This document shows positions 7,762 through 15,613 of a stretch of 64,000 nucleotides of DNA, piece by piece. Origin of the DNA: Tundrisphaera lichenicola (GTDB lineage Bacteria; Planctomycetota; Planctomycetia; Isosphaerales; Isosphaeraceae); assembly GCF_051175385.1 (NCBI RefSeq), contig NZ_CP195106.1:930001-994000 (forward strand), written 5' to 3'. Every line of letters begins with the position of its first letter. Position 1 is the stretch's first letter. Both the position numbers and the translations under genes were made by a program. The notes below the pieces were generated by a model. That model made no database searches. It saw nothing but the letters and a program-made list of their open reading frames with translations, and was not told where the DNA came from.

Positions 7762-9356
7762 GAGAACTCCGTCGCGTTGAGGAGGGCCCAGACGAGGTCG
7801 GTCATCCGTTCCTTGCGTTCATCGCCGCTCGTCCCGGCCAGCCGGGCTTCGAAGTGGGCGGCCTCTTCCGAGGTCGGTCGTCGGGTCAGCGTGGCGAGGT
7901 AGGCCACTTCGACGGCAATCTTGTCGGTCGGGGCGAGGATCGCGAACCGGGTCGAGGCGTTGGTCAGGTCTTCCTTGGTCTTCTTGTGGACCAGATCGCC
8001 GTTCATCATGAGGAGGCGTTGGGGGATGGTGCTGGACCCTTCGAGGTTGAATTCCTCCTCGCCGGGATCGCCGTGGCGGCCGACGAACTCGTTGACTCCC
8101 CCGTACATCCCGAGACGCACGAGGATATGCGACTCCGAGTTGATCGTCTCGGGACGGGCGGCCTGGAGCAGGGCGCCGGCGACTTGCTCGGGGCGGAGCC
8201 GGGTGATCGGGAAGGCGGCCCAGGCGGCCTCGAGGGTCGTGGCCGGCTCGGAGTCCGCCTCGGCGGCCGAATCGAGCGCGAAGGCCTCGGTCGAGGCGAT
8301 GGAGCGGATCAGGTGGCGGAGGTTGAAGCCGCTCTCGGCGAAGTCCTCGGCCAGAAGCTCCAGAGGGGCCAGGGGTTCCCCCGCCGAGGGCACGTCATCG
8401 ATCGGTTCGACCAGCGCCCGGCCGAACAGGAGGGCCCAGATCCGATTCGTGGTCGCCCGTCGGAAGTTGAGATTTCGGGGGTCGGTCACCCAGCGGGCCA
8501 GGCGTTCTCGACGGGTCCCGTACCCGGGGTCGAGCTCTTCGAGGAACGGGACCCTGGGCTCGATCGCGACCGGGTGGCCGTCCTTCTTGTCGTCGACCAG
8601 GAACCCGCCGCCGGTGTCGGCGATCCCCCGGAGGGTATGCTCGACCTCGCCGAAGTAGGCGGCCAGTCCCCGGAAGTCGGACCGCTTCCAGGACTGGAAC
8701 GGATGGTCATGGCACTGGGCGCAGTCGATCCGGACTCCCAGGAAGGCGCGGGCCACCCGAGCGGCCAGGCGTTCGGGGTCGTAGTTCTTGGTGTTGTCGG
8801 GATCGAACGTGACCGAGATGAAGTTGGTCGAGGGGTGATCGGTCCAGATCCCCCGGCCGGCGATCAGGTCGCGGACCAGGTCGTCATAGGGTCGGTTCCT
8901 CATCAGTTCGTCGCCGAGCCAGGAGACGAACCGGCGTCGACGGTAGACCAGGAACGGACCGCCCTCGGTCCCGACGAAGGCGCGGGCCAGACGCTCGGCC
9001 AGGTAGTCGGACGATCGGCGATCATCGAGCAGGGTCTCCAGCCACCAGGCCAGCCGATCGTCCGCCGGTCGGGCCTCGAAGGCCCGGATCTCTTCGAGCG
9101 AGGGGATCGACCCGGTCAGGGCCAGCGAGACTCGACGCATCCTCGCGAGGTCGGAGGCTTTCGGGACCGGCTTGAGCCCCTGATCGGCCCACCTTTGGCG
9201 GAAGGCGGCGTCGACCGAATCCACCACGGAGGGCCGGTCGACGACCACGGCCTTCGGCTCCCCCTCCGGCTTCGACCGGGGCAGGGCCAGGCTCGACCCC
9301 AGGGCGGTGACGCCTCCCAGGACCAGGATCGCAAATAGCAGGTCACGCTTGCCCAT
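7749..9356 (-). CDS. DUF1549/DUF1553 family exported haem-motif protein
   Basis: A signal sequence (about residues 5-27, LLFAILVLGGVTALGSSLAL) precedes a DUF1549 domain with the typical LARMRRVSLALTGSIPSLEE start and, at residues 212-216, CAQCH followed by DHPFQSW, a c-type haem-binding motif. The C-terminal DUF1553 region has 'NRIWALLFGRALVEPIDD' and 'ASTEAFALDS', then the NEFVGRHGDPGEEEF-type end. The 535-aa length fits the short form of this family. The family is greatly expanded in planctomycetes and proposed to work with the DUF1501 partner encoded next, but the reaction is unknown. It is divergently oriented from the membrane protein gene at 9514. Confidence 0.9.
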   Translation of the reverse strand: MGKRDLLFAILVLGGVTALGSSLALPRSKPEGEPKAVVVDRPSVVDSVDAAFRQRWADQGLKPVPKASDLARMRRVSLALTGSIPSLEEIRAFEARPADDRLAWWLETLLDDRRSSDYLAERLARAFVGTEGGPFLVYRRRRFVSWLGDELMRNRPYDDLVRDLIAGRGIWTDHPSTNFISVTFDPDNTKNYDPERLAARVARAFLGVRIDCAQCHDHPFQSWKRSDFRGLAAYFGEVEHTLRGIADTGGGFLVDDKKDGHPVAIEPRVPFLEELDPGYGTRRERLARWVTDPRNLNFRRATTNRIWALLFGRALVEPIDDVPSAGEPLAPLELLAEDFAESGFNLRHLIRSIASTEAFALDSAAEADSEPATTLEAAWAAFPITRLRPEQVAGALLQAARPETINSESHILVRLGMYGGVNEFVGRHGDPGEEEFNLEGSSTIPQRLLMMNGDLVHKKTKEDLTNASTRFAILAPTDKIAVEVAYLATLTRRPTSEEAAHFEARLAGTSGDERKERMTDLVWALLNATEFSWDH

Positions 9357-9513
9357 GACGAATCGCTCCCGAAGTCTCCCTCACCGGAATGATACCCTGC
9401 GGCGATCGAATACGTTTCAGGGGGGATGGATCGAAAAAGAAACGTAGATCCCGCCCGGAATCGACCGCCCGGAATCTGAAACCGAGGCCCCTCGATCGGC
9501 GGTATCATCCCTC

Positions 9514-10686
9514 ATGGACCACACCCTCATGCTGGAACCGCCGTCGTCGATCGCCGACGACCCCCCGATCGAGGCCCGGCCCGCGCGTCGGGGTCGGCTT
9601 CGTCGGGGCTTCGCCGCGATCGTCTCGGGTTGGGAATGGCTCCTGGGAGCCGCGTCGCTCCTGTTTGGCCTCTCGATCCTGGCGGCCTTCCCCATCGCGC
9701 AGTTCCTGAGCCTGGGCTACCTCCTGGAGGCCTCGGGCCGGGTGGCGAGGTCGGGCCGACTCCGCGACGGCTGGATCGGGGTCCGTCGGGCGGGTCGGGT
9801 CGGAGGGATCGTCGCCGGGGCCTGGCTCTGCGTCCTCCCGGCGCGATTCGTGGCCTCGATGGCCAGCTCGGCCGAGCTGATCGACCCCGGCGGGCCGATC
9901 GCCCGGCAATGGTGGGCCGGGCTCATGGTCCTGACCTTCCTGACGGCGGTGCACGTCGCCGCGGGTTGCGCCCGAGGAGGGAGGCTCCGCCACTTCGTCT
10001 GGCCTCCGGGGACGATGCTCTGGCTGGTCCGACGGCTCCGAAAGGGCGGCATGTACGTCGAATCGCGCGACGCCACCTGGGAATTCGTCCGAGGGTTCCG
10101 GCTCCCTTACTATCTGCGACTGGGTGCGTTGGGGTTTGCCGGGGCGATGTCCTGGCTGGTCGTCCCGGTCGTGCTGCTCGCCTCGGGGCAGAGGTTTCCG
10201 TTGCTGGGGATCCTGGGCGCGTTGGGGCTCGGCTTCGTGGTGCCGAGCCTGTCGTTCCTCCAGGCTCGATACGCCATGGAGGGTCGATTCGCGGCGATGT
10301 TCGAGGTCCGCGCGGTCCGCGAGCGGTTCCGCCGGGCCCCCTGGGCGTTCGCCCTGGCGTTCTTCCTGACGGTGGCGGCGGCCATCCCTCTCTATCTCCT
10401 GAAGATCGAGATCGTCCCGAAGGAGGCCACCTGGCTCCCGGGGCTCCTGTTCGTCGGATTCCTCTTCCCGGCCCGGCTGGCCTGCGGCTGGGCCTATGCC
10501 CGGGGGGATCGTCGGGAGACGCCCCGGCACTGGGCCTTCCGGGGGATCGGCCGGCTGGGGATGTTGCCGGTTTTGGCCGCGTATGTCTTGATCGTGTTCC
10601 TGGCCCAGTACACCTCCTGGGGTGGCCTCTGGAGCCTCTATGAGCAGCATGCCTTCCTGCTCCCGGTTCCATTTCTGGGATACTGA
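9514..10686 (+). CDS. Polytopic membrane protein of unknown function, 390 aa
   Basis: After a 45-residue cytoplasmic leader rich in Arg/Pro, about seven hydrophobic segments are visible, for example LLGAASLLFGLSILAAFPIAQ, GGIVAGAWLCVLPARFV, WWAGLMVLTFLTAVHVAAG, FAGAMSWLVVPVVLLAS and LLGILGALGLGFVVPS. Conserved-looking loops are AQFLSLGYLLEASGRVARSG and YAMEGRFAAMFEVRAVRERFRRAPW. The SLGYLLE and ARYAMEGRF loops recur in planctomycete membrane proteins, but I cannot assign a function. It starts 157 bases from the divergent DUF1549 gene and is followed by a 146-base spacer before the phosphatase. Confidence 0.8.
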   Translation: MDHTLMLEPPSSIADDPPIEARPARRGRLRRGFAAIVSGWEWLLGAASLLFGLSILAAFPIAQFLSLGYLLEASGRVARSGRLRDGWIGVRRAGRVGGIVAGAWLCVLPARFVASMASSAELIDPGGPIARQWWAGLMVLTFLTAVHVAAGCARGGRLRHFVWPPGTMLWLVRRLRKGGMYVESRDATWEFVRGFRLPYYLRLGALGFAGAMSWLVVPVVLLASGQRFPLLGILGALGLGFVVPSLSFLQARYAMEGRFAAMFEVRAVRERFRRAPWAFALAFFLTVAAAIPLYLLKIEIVPKEATWLPGLLFVGFLFPARLACGWAYARGDRRETPRHWAFRGIGRLGMLPVLAAYVLIVFLAQYTSWGGLWSLYEQHAFLLPVPFLGY

Positions 10687-10832
10687 TCGGTTTGCGCCCT
10701 ACGATTCTCGAAAGACGACGCGCTGGATTTCTTCGGGCTCGCCGGTTATGAGAGCATGGAGAGATGGCGCGACGAGGGACCGCCTTTGGGGCCACGAACG
10801 GGCCTCGCACCGATGACGAGGGGGGGGAAGGC

Positions 10833-11750
10833 ATGCCGGAGGCGAGGGAAGTCGACACCACGGAGTATGAGTTCAAGGACGGCCCGAGCGACCCCCCGAA
10901 GTCGCCCAGGAGGCCCGTAGAGGTCGAGTTCGCGGCGATCTCCGACCCGGGGCGGGTCCGGACCAATAACGAAGATCACTACCTGATCACCCGGATGAGC
11001 CGGACCTATCGCCCGCTCCGGACGAACATGCCCGCCGGGGAGCTGCCCGACCCGTTCGACGACGTCGCCTATGGGATGGTGGTGGCCGACGGCATGGGAG
11101 GGATGTCCGCCGGGGAGAAGGCCAGCCAGCTCGCGATCCGGACGGGTGTCGAGCTGGTCCTCAACTCCCCCCGATGGGCCACCCGGATCGACGAAGAAGA
11201 GGCCCGCCATCTGATCGGCCGGATGTGCGAGTACTTCCGGAAGGTCGACAACGCCGTCATCGGTCAAGCCCGCGCCCATCGAGGGCTCCGGGGGATGGGC
11301 ACGACCCTGACCCTGGCCTATAGCGTGGGGATCGACGTCTTCATCGTCCACGTGGGCGACTCGCGGGCTTATCTCCATCGGGCCGGAGGCCTCTCCCAGC
11401 TGACGCGCGACCACACCGTGGCCCAGAACCTCGCCGATGTCGGGGCGATCAAGCCGGAGGAAGTCCACCGTCACAACACCCGGCACGTCCTGACCAACTT
11501 CGTCGGGGGGCCCACCCACGGCGTCGATCCCGAGATCGCCACCCTCCAGGTCCGGGACGGCGATACCCTCCTGCTCTGTTCCGATGGCCTGACCGAGATG
11601 GTCGAGGATTCCGACATCGCCGCGATCCTGGACAAGGCCCCGACCCCCGATGACGCCGCACGATCGCTCATCGACCGTGCACTGGCCAATGGGGGGCGCG
11701 ACAATGTCACGGTCGTCCTCGCCCGCTATACGATCCCCCCGGCCGGGTGA
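10833..11750 (+). CDS. PP2C-family serine/threonine protein phosphatase
   Basis: The protein shows the PPM/PP2C motifs in order: RVRTNNEDHY (Asp48), VVADGMGGMSAGEKAS (Asp86/Gly87 bind the dinuclear metal), GMGTTL, VHVGDSRAYL, LTRDHTVAQ, LLLCSDGLTEMV and GGRDNVTVV (final metal Asp). All expected acidic ligands are present, so it should be an active Mn/Mg-dependent phosphatase reversing Hanks-type kinase phosphorylation. It has no membrane segment. The start at 10833 follows a GGGGGGAAGG ribosome binding site; the upstream in-frame extension is Arg-rich and lacks one. Kinase partners may include the TPR kinase at 23227, though nothing in the sequence links them directly. Confidence 0.92.
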   Translation: MPEAREVDTTEYEFKDGPSDPPKSPRRPVEVEFAAISDPGRVRTNNEDHYLITRMSRTYRPLRTNMPAGELPDPFDDVAYGMVVADGMGGMSAGEKASQLAIRTGVELVLNSPRWATRIDEEEARHLIGRMCEYFRKVDNAVIGQARAHRGLRGMGTTLTLAYSVGIDVFIVHVGDSRAYLHRAGGLSQLTRDHTVAQNLADVGAIKPEEVHRHNTRHVLTNFVGGPTHGVDPEIATLQVRDGDTLLLCSDGLTEMVEDSDIAAILDKAPTPDDAARSLIDRALANGGRDNVTVVLARYTIPPAG

Positions 11751-11775
11751 GGTCGTCGGGCCCCATCCCGGCCGG
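11739..11775. terminator. Stem-loop between convergent genes
   Basis: A perfect 9-bp inverted repeat, CCGGCCGGG and CCCGGCCGG, with a 19-base loop spans the stop codon of the phosphatase gene, seven bases before the end of the convergent lipoprotein gene. It could end transcription from both sides. No T-run is seen, so confidence is moderate. Confidence 0.4.
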
Positions 11776-11782
11776 ATTCGAC

Positions 11783-12460
11783 TCAAGGGGCCTTCGAAGC
11801 CGGGTCGGCCCCGGGCGCCTCCCGGGGATACTGGCCGGAGAGTTCCTCCTCGAAATAGCGGACCGACTCGGGTTGGGACTCCCGATATTGGGCCAGCAGC
11901 TCGTCGGCCTTCTCCCAGATCGCCCGGTTCCTTCGCCGATGGGCATCCTCGACCTCGATCGGGATGAATGAGTCGAAGACGACTCCGAACCGCTTGTGGA
12001 ATTCGGGGTGGAACGCCTCGCCCGGCTTGCGCCCGGCGACCTCGGCGATCAGGGGATCGATCGCGGGCCGGAAGGGCTTGCCATTCTGGGCCTCCCACCG
12101 GCGGATCGTCTCCCGGAAGTGGTCCTGCTCCTCGGCCTCTTCCAGCCTGGGCATGAACCGGGGAACTGGCCCCTCGGCCTTGCCCGAGAGGTGCGCCTCC
12201 GCCTGATCCGCGATCTTCAGGAGCCCTTCATCATACTCGTACTTCAGGGGCTCATAGCGGGCATCCGCCTGGTTGATGATCTCGCTCAGGCCCTCCTGGA
12301 TCGAGCGGTTGATCTCCGGGTCTCCCGGGATCTTCAGGGTTTCCACGGCGAGAGCCGGGCCTTCGTCCTTCTCTCCGCACCCCGGAGCGATGGCGGCCAG
12401 GATCGAGAGGGAGGCCAGGGCCAGGCCTGTGGTTCGATGCGGGAAGCGTGGCAATCGCAC
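11783..12460 (-). CDS. Putative lipoprotein, 225 aa
   Basis: With the GTG start at 12460 the protein begins with VRLPRFPHRTTGLALASL and reaches a lipobox IAPGC at about residue 27, so it is a lipid-anchored envelope protein. This start has GGGGGA about 7 bases upstream; a longer frame from 12604 would overlap the DUF1559 gene and lose the signal peptide shape. The mature part is strongly helical and charged (for example DADARYEPLKYEYDEGLLKIADQAEAHL and RNRAIWEKADELLAQY). No family is recognised. It follows the DUF1559 gene by 92 bases on the same strand and may be co-transcribed. Confidence 0.7.
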   Translation of the reverse strand: MRLPRFPHRTTGLALASLSILAAIAPGCGEKDEGPALAVETLKIPGDPEINRSIQEGLSEIINQADARYEPLKYEYDEGLLKIADQAEAHLSGKAEGPVPRFMPRLEEAEEQDHFRETIRRWEAQNGKPFRPAIDPLIAEVAGRKPGEAFHPEFHKRFGVVFDSFIPIEVEDAHRRRNRAIWEKADELLAQYRESQPESVRYFEEELSGQYPREAPGADPASKAP

Positions 12461-12552
12461 TTCGGATTCCCCCGGCGCGGGTGAACCGGACGCCCCGATC
12501 GACTCGGGGCCGCCCGGCGTTTCGTCGGATGTGACCGGATGTTCCGGCCGGT

Positions 12553-13530
12553 TCAGTAGGAATCGCTGCTGAGGACCTCGCCGCCGGCGCGGGTGCTCAA
12601 CCATCGATAGATGTTGCGATTGACGCTCTCCTTGATCGCTCCGACGTGGGCGTCGGCGAAGAGGAAGTTGACGATCCCCGGGTGCTGGCTCCGGAATCCG
12701 AACCCGACGCGCCAGTTCCGGCTGTCGGTCAGGCTGGCGGCGTCGCCATTATGATCCTTGATGCGCTTGTAGTTGATCGTCATCTGCGTCCCGCAGGTGG
12801 TGCCGTTGGGGTTGCCCCAGGTGAACCAGTCGCAGGTCTCGTAGAGCGACTCGCCCGCGGCGAAGGTGTTGCTGGTGCCGTCGGTGATGTCGCGCATCGA
12901 CGTGGTGCCGCCCGACCGGCTCATGAGGCCGGTGAAGGTCCCTCCCTCCCCGAAGCCGTTTTCCCGGGCGTAGGGGAGGCTGGTGAAGGGCTGGAACGTG
13001 TTGTCGTCGTTGTGATTGTCGCCGAAATTGCCGAAGTAGTCGAGCTTGGGCCCCGAATTGGAATTGATGCCGAGGCCGGTGTCGACCCGGGCGAAAGCCG
13101 ATTGGGACGGGGACGGATCGCTCGGGCACATCAGGCCGTTGATCGGGGTCATGTAGGCCGTCGAGTTGATCGCGCCGCCGGCGGCGACCGAGAAGTTGAT
13201 CGCGTCGTATAGGTTCTTCTGCTCGATGTAGGGCAGGATCATCGCGATCCAGCTATGACGGTTGATGCCGTTCGAGCTGGGTGTGGCCCGCCAGAAGCTC
13301 GTCGGGAAGGAGCCGACGACGTCGTGGTAGTTGTGGAGGGCGATCCCGAGCTGCTTCATGTTGTTGACGCACTGGGTCCGCCGGGCCGCCTCGCGGGCCG
13401 CCTGGACGGCGGGCAGGAGCAGGGCGATCAGGACCGCGATGATCGCGATCACCACCAAAAGCTCGATGAGCGTGAATCCCGAGGCTCGACGACCCCCTGC
13501 GAGGCCGCCCGTTTTCCGGATCGATCGCAT
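12553..13530 (-). CDS. DUF1559 pseudopilin-like protein
   Basis: The N-terminus has the type IV prepilin cleavage/methylation motif: a basic leader, then SGFTLIELLVVIAIIAVLIA, followed by LLPAVQAAREAARRTQCVNNMKQ, the planctomycete DUF1559 signature. The C-terminus ends with NFLFADAHVGAIKESVN, a variant of the H-x9-D-G type end. Length is 325 aa. Such proteins are expected to be processed by prepilin peptidase and assembled or anchored at the membrane; a specific function is not known. The start at 13530 follows GGGGGAC. The longer frame to 13740 covers spacer sequence. It is commonly accompanied by a transthyretin-like lipoprotein gene, present here at 15024 beyond an intervening TPR gene. 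Confidence 0.92.
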   Translation of the reverse strand: MRSIRKTGGLAGGRRASGFTLIELLVVIAIIAVLIALLLPAVQAAREAARRTQCVNNMKQLGIALHNYHDVVGSFPTSFWRATPSSNGINRHSWIAMILPYIEQKNLYDAINFSVAAGGAINSTAYMTPINGLMCPSDPSPSQSAFARVDTGLGINSNSGPKLDYFGNFGDNHNDDNTFQPFTSLPYARENGFGEGGTFTGLMSRSGGTTSMRDITDGTSNTFAAGESLYETCDWFTWGNPNGTTCGTQMTINYKRIKDHNGDAASLTDSRNWRVGFGFRSQHPGIVNFLFADAHVGAIKESVNRNIYRWLSTRAGGEVLSSDSY

Positions 13531-13776
13531 ACCGTCCCCCAATCGAGAAAGAGGAATAGAGAGGACCTGGCAAGCCGCCCCCCGGCATCCAGTCGCGCAA
13601 ATAAGCACAACCGGGTCGTAACCGGCCTGAACGATTTCGCGAATTCGGGCGAACAGGAGGGCGATCCCCGTCGATGCTTGCCGGTGGAGAACCGGCTCGA
13701 CCCATCGAACGGAAACCAGTAGCTTATGGTTAACAAACATCCCGCCTAAATTGAATCGAAAAGTTCCAGGAATCTC

Positions 13777-15006
13777 GTGAATTTATCAAGGTTGCATATC
13801 AAACCCGGTGCGATCTGGTCCAGATATGGAATCTGGTATCTCTCAATCTTGCTCGCGTTCGCGGTTGTTGCGGTCGTTTATGTGTGGAGGGCCGGTCGCG
13901 CCGAGCGGCATCTCGTCGAGGCCGAGCAACTCCTGGCCCGGGGGGATTATGCCGCCTTGCCGGATTGGCTCGCCCTGCCCGAGGCCACCCCGGCGACTCG
14001 CGATCGTGCCCTCTTGATTCGCGCCCGGATGGCACTGGCCCGGGGGAAGCCCGACGAGGCCGTCGGGCCGCTCGACGCGATCGACGGGGATGGCCCCCGG
14101 GCGGTCGACGCCTGGTTCTGGAAAGGCCGGACCCTGCTCGCGGTCGGCCAGCCTCTCCGGGCGGCGGGATGGTTCCGGTCCGTCGTCGATCGCCGGCCCG
14201 ACGACGCCGACGCCCACCGATGGCTCGCCGCCGCCTCGTACGATCTGGGCGACCACAAGACCTCGCTGGTGGAACTCCGCGAGGTCACCCGACTCGATCC
14301 CGACGATCCGAGGGCCTGGCGGACCATGGCCCTCTTGCTCAAGGAGGACGACGACCTCGAACCCGCCCGGTCCGCCTACGAGCAGGCCTTGCATCTCGAC
14401 CCCGCGCAGCCTCCGGTCCGCCTCGAACTGGCCGAGGTCCTGACCACCCAGGGGCAATACGACGAGGCGGAGCGGCAACTCGGGCTCTGCTCGGGCAAGG
14501 TCCCCGAGGGAGATCGGCTCGAGATCCTCGCCCGTTGTTATCGGGCCCGGGGGGATCGGGAGAAGCTCCGGTCCCTGATCGACCGGGCCTCGGCCCGACA
14601 ACCGAATCACCCCGGCCTGCTGCACCAGGCCGCCCAGGCCGAGGCGGATGAAGGGCGGACGGCCGAGGCGATCGCCCTCCTCGACCGGGTCATCGTCCTC
14701 GACCCGTACCGCTCCGCGGCGATCTACCAGCGAGGCCTGATGCGCAAGGCTTCCGGCGATGCCGAGGGCGCCGCCCTCGACCTGGCCCGATCCTCGGAAC
14801 TCAAGGCGACCCTGGCCGAGATGTCGAGGCTCAACGACGAGGCCGCCGCGAATCCCGAGGACGCCGGGCTCCGCGTCAAGATCGCTGGCCTCTGCGAGCG
14901 ACTCGGGAAGGATGAGATGGCGGCCTTCTGGTATCGGGCCGCCCTGGCGAGCGACCCCGAGAACCTCGGGGCGAAATCCGGGCTCGCCGCCCTCGAAGGC
15001 CGGTGA
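13777..15006 (+). CDS. Membrane-anchored TPR protein, 409 aa
   Basis: A GTG start with CCAGGA six bases upstream gives an N-terminal membrane segment (about residues 19-37, YGIWYLSILLAFAVVAVVY). The rest is tetratricopeptide repeats from about residue 42 to the end, e.g. EAEQLLARGDYAALPDWL, VDAWFWKGRTLLAVGQPLRAAGWF, AHRWLAAASYDLGDHKTSL, AWRTMALLLKEDDDLEPARSAY and VRLELAEVLTTQGQYDEAERQL. TPRs usually mediate protein-protein contacts; with one membrane anchor this is probably a scaffold facing the periplasm or cytoplasm. It diverges from the DUF1559 gene across an AT-richer 246-base spacer and converges on the lipoprotein at 15024. Confidence 0.85.
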   Translation: MNLSRLHIKPGAIWSRYGIWYLSILLAFAVVAVVYVWRAGRAERHLVEAEQLLARGDYAALPDWLALPEATPATRDRALLIRARMALARGKPDEAVGPLDAIDGDGPRAVDAWFWKGRTLLAVGQPLRAAGWFRSVVDRRPDDADAHRWLAAASYDLGDHKTSLVELREVTRLDPDDPRAWRTMALLLKEDDDLEPARSAYEQALHLDPAQPPVRLELAEVLTTQGQYDEAERQLGLCSGKVPEGDRLEILARCYRARGDREKLRSLIDRASARQPNHPGLLHQAAQAEADEGRTAEAIALLDRVIVLDPYRSAAIYQRGLMRKASGDAEGAALDLARSSELKATLAEMSRLNDEAAANPEDAGLRVKIAGLCERLGKDEMAAFWYRAALASDPENLGAKSGLAALEGR

Positions 15007-15023
15007 GCCCCCGAGGCCCACGC

Positions 15024-15485
15024 TTACTTCTTCAGCTCGATGTCGATCTTGTTGTCCCCTTCCACCACGGTGTTTCGGAGCGGAGAGTCCTTCGGGGTGG
15101 TGTACTTCTTGGGGATGTATTCCTTGGGGAGGACGTAGGCGATCGAGCCGTCGGCCTTCGGCTGGTTGAGGTCGTTGATATTCGAGGACGGGACCGAGAT
15201 GGTGACGATGTGCTGGCCGATGATCGCCCCATCGCCGGTGTCGAAGGTGGTCAACTCGTAGGAACCGTCGGACTCGATCGGGCTCATGGCATTGTTGCCG
15301 CCCGACTCGCCGTCGCCGGAGACGGGCGTGAAGGTGACCCGCCCCTTGTCGAGCGGCTTGCCATTGTAGCTCACGGTGCCGTGGACCTTCCCCATCGGGG
15401 GCTTGCCGGTCCTGCCCTCGCATCCGACGACCAGGGCGATCAAGCCGAGAGCAACCGCGGGCGTAGCCAAGCACTTGGCGGTCAT
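15024..15485 (-). CDS. Transthyretin/carboxypeptidase-regulatory-like lipoprotein
   Basis: The leader ends with the lipobox LIALVVGC, so it is lipid-anchored. The mature part starts VHGTVSYNGKPLDKGRVTF and continues with DGSYELTTFDTGDGAIIGQHIVTI, the beta-sandwich pattern of carboxypeptidase-regulatory/transthyretin-like domains that are very common next to DUF1559 genes in planctomycetes. The ATG at 15485 has AAAGGTG about 7 bases upstream. The role is unknown; such lipoproteins are assumed to function at the outer surface with a pilin-like partner. The DUF1559 gene in this window lies about 1.5 kb away, separated by a TPR gene on the other strand. Confidence 0.82.
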   Translation of the reverse strand: MTAKCLATPAVALGLIALVVGCEGRTGKPPMGKVHGTVSYNGKPLDKGRVTFTPVSGDGESGGNNAMSPIESDGSYELTTFDTGDGAIIGQHIVTISVPSSNINDLNQPKADGSIAYVLPKEYIPKKYTTPKDSPLRNTVVEGDNKIDIELKK

Positions 15486-15554
15486 CGTGGACACCTTTGC
15501 TATGAGAGGATGATGGGATGCGGTGGGGGGACTCTCATCGATGCGTCCCAACAG

Positions 15555-15584
15555 ATTTGAACCACAGGCGAGAAATCAAGTCAA
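15555..15584 (-). promoter_or_regulatory. Candidate sigma70-type promoter for the lipoprotein
   Basis: On the minus strand a TTGACT hexamer (15579-15584) is followed 18 bases later by TCAAAT (15555-15560), about 70 bases upstream of the ATG at 15485. Five of six and four of six positions match the consensus. It is a single-locus resemblance without experimental support. Confidence 0.35.
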
Positions 15585-15613
15585 CGACGCGTCGCCCCCC
15601 GGGCCGCCGAAGT

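Noticed and set aside
13531..13740. Longer N-terminus for the DUF1559 protein
   Set aside because: The prepilin motif lies just after the ATG at 13530, which has a good ribosome site; the extension is spacer.
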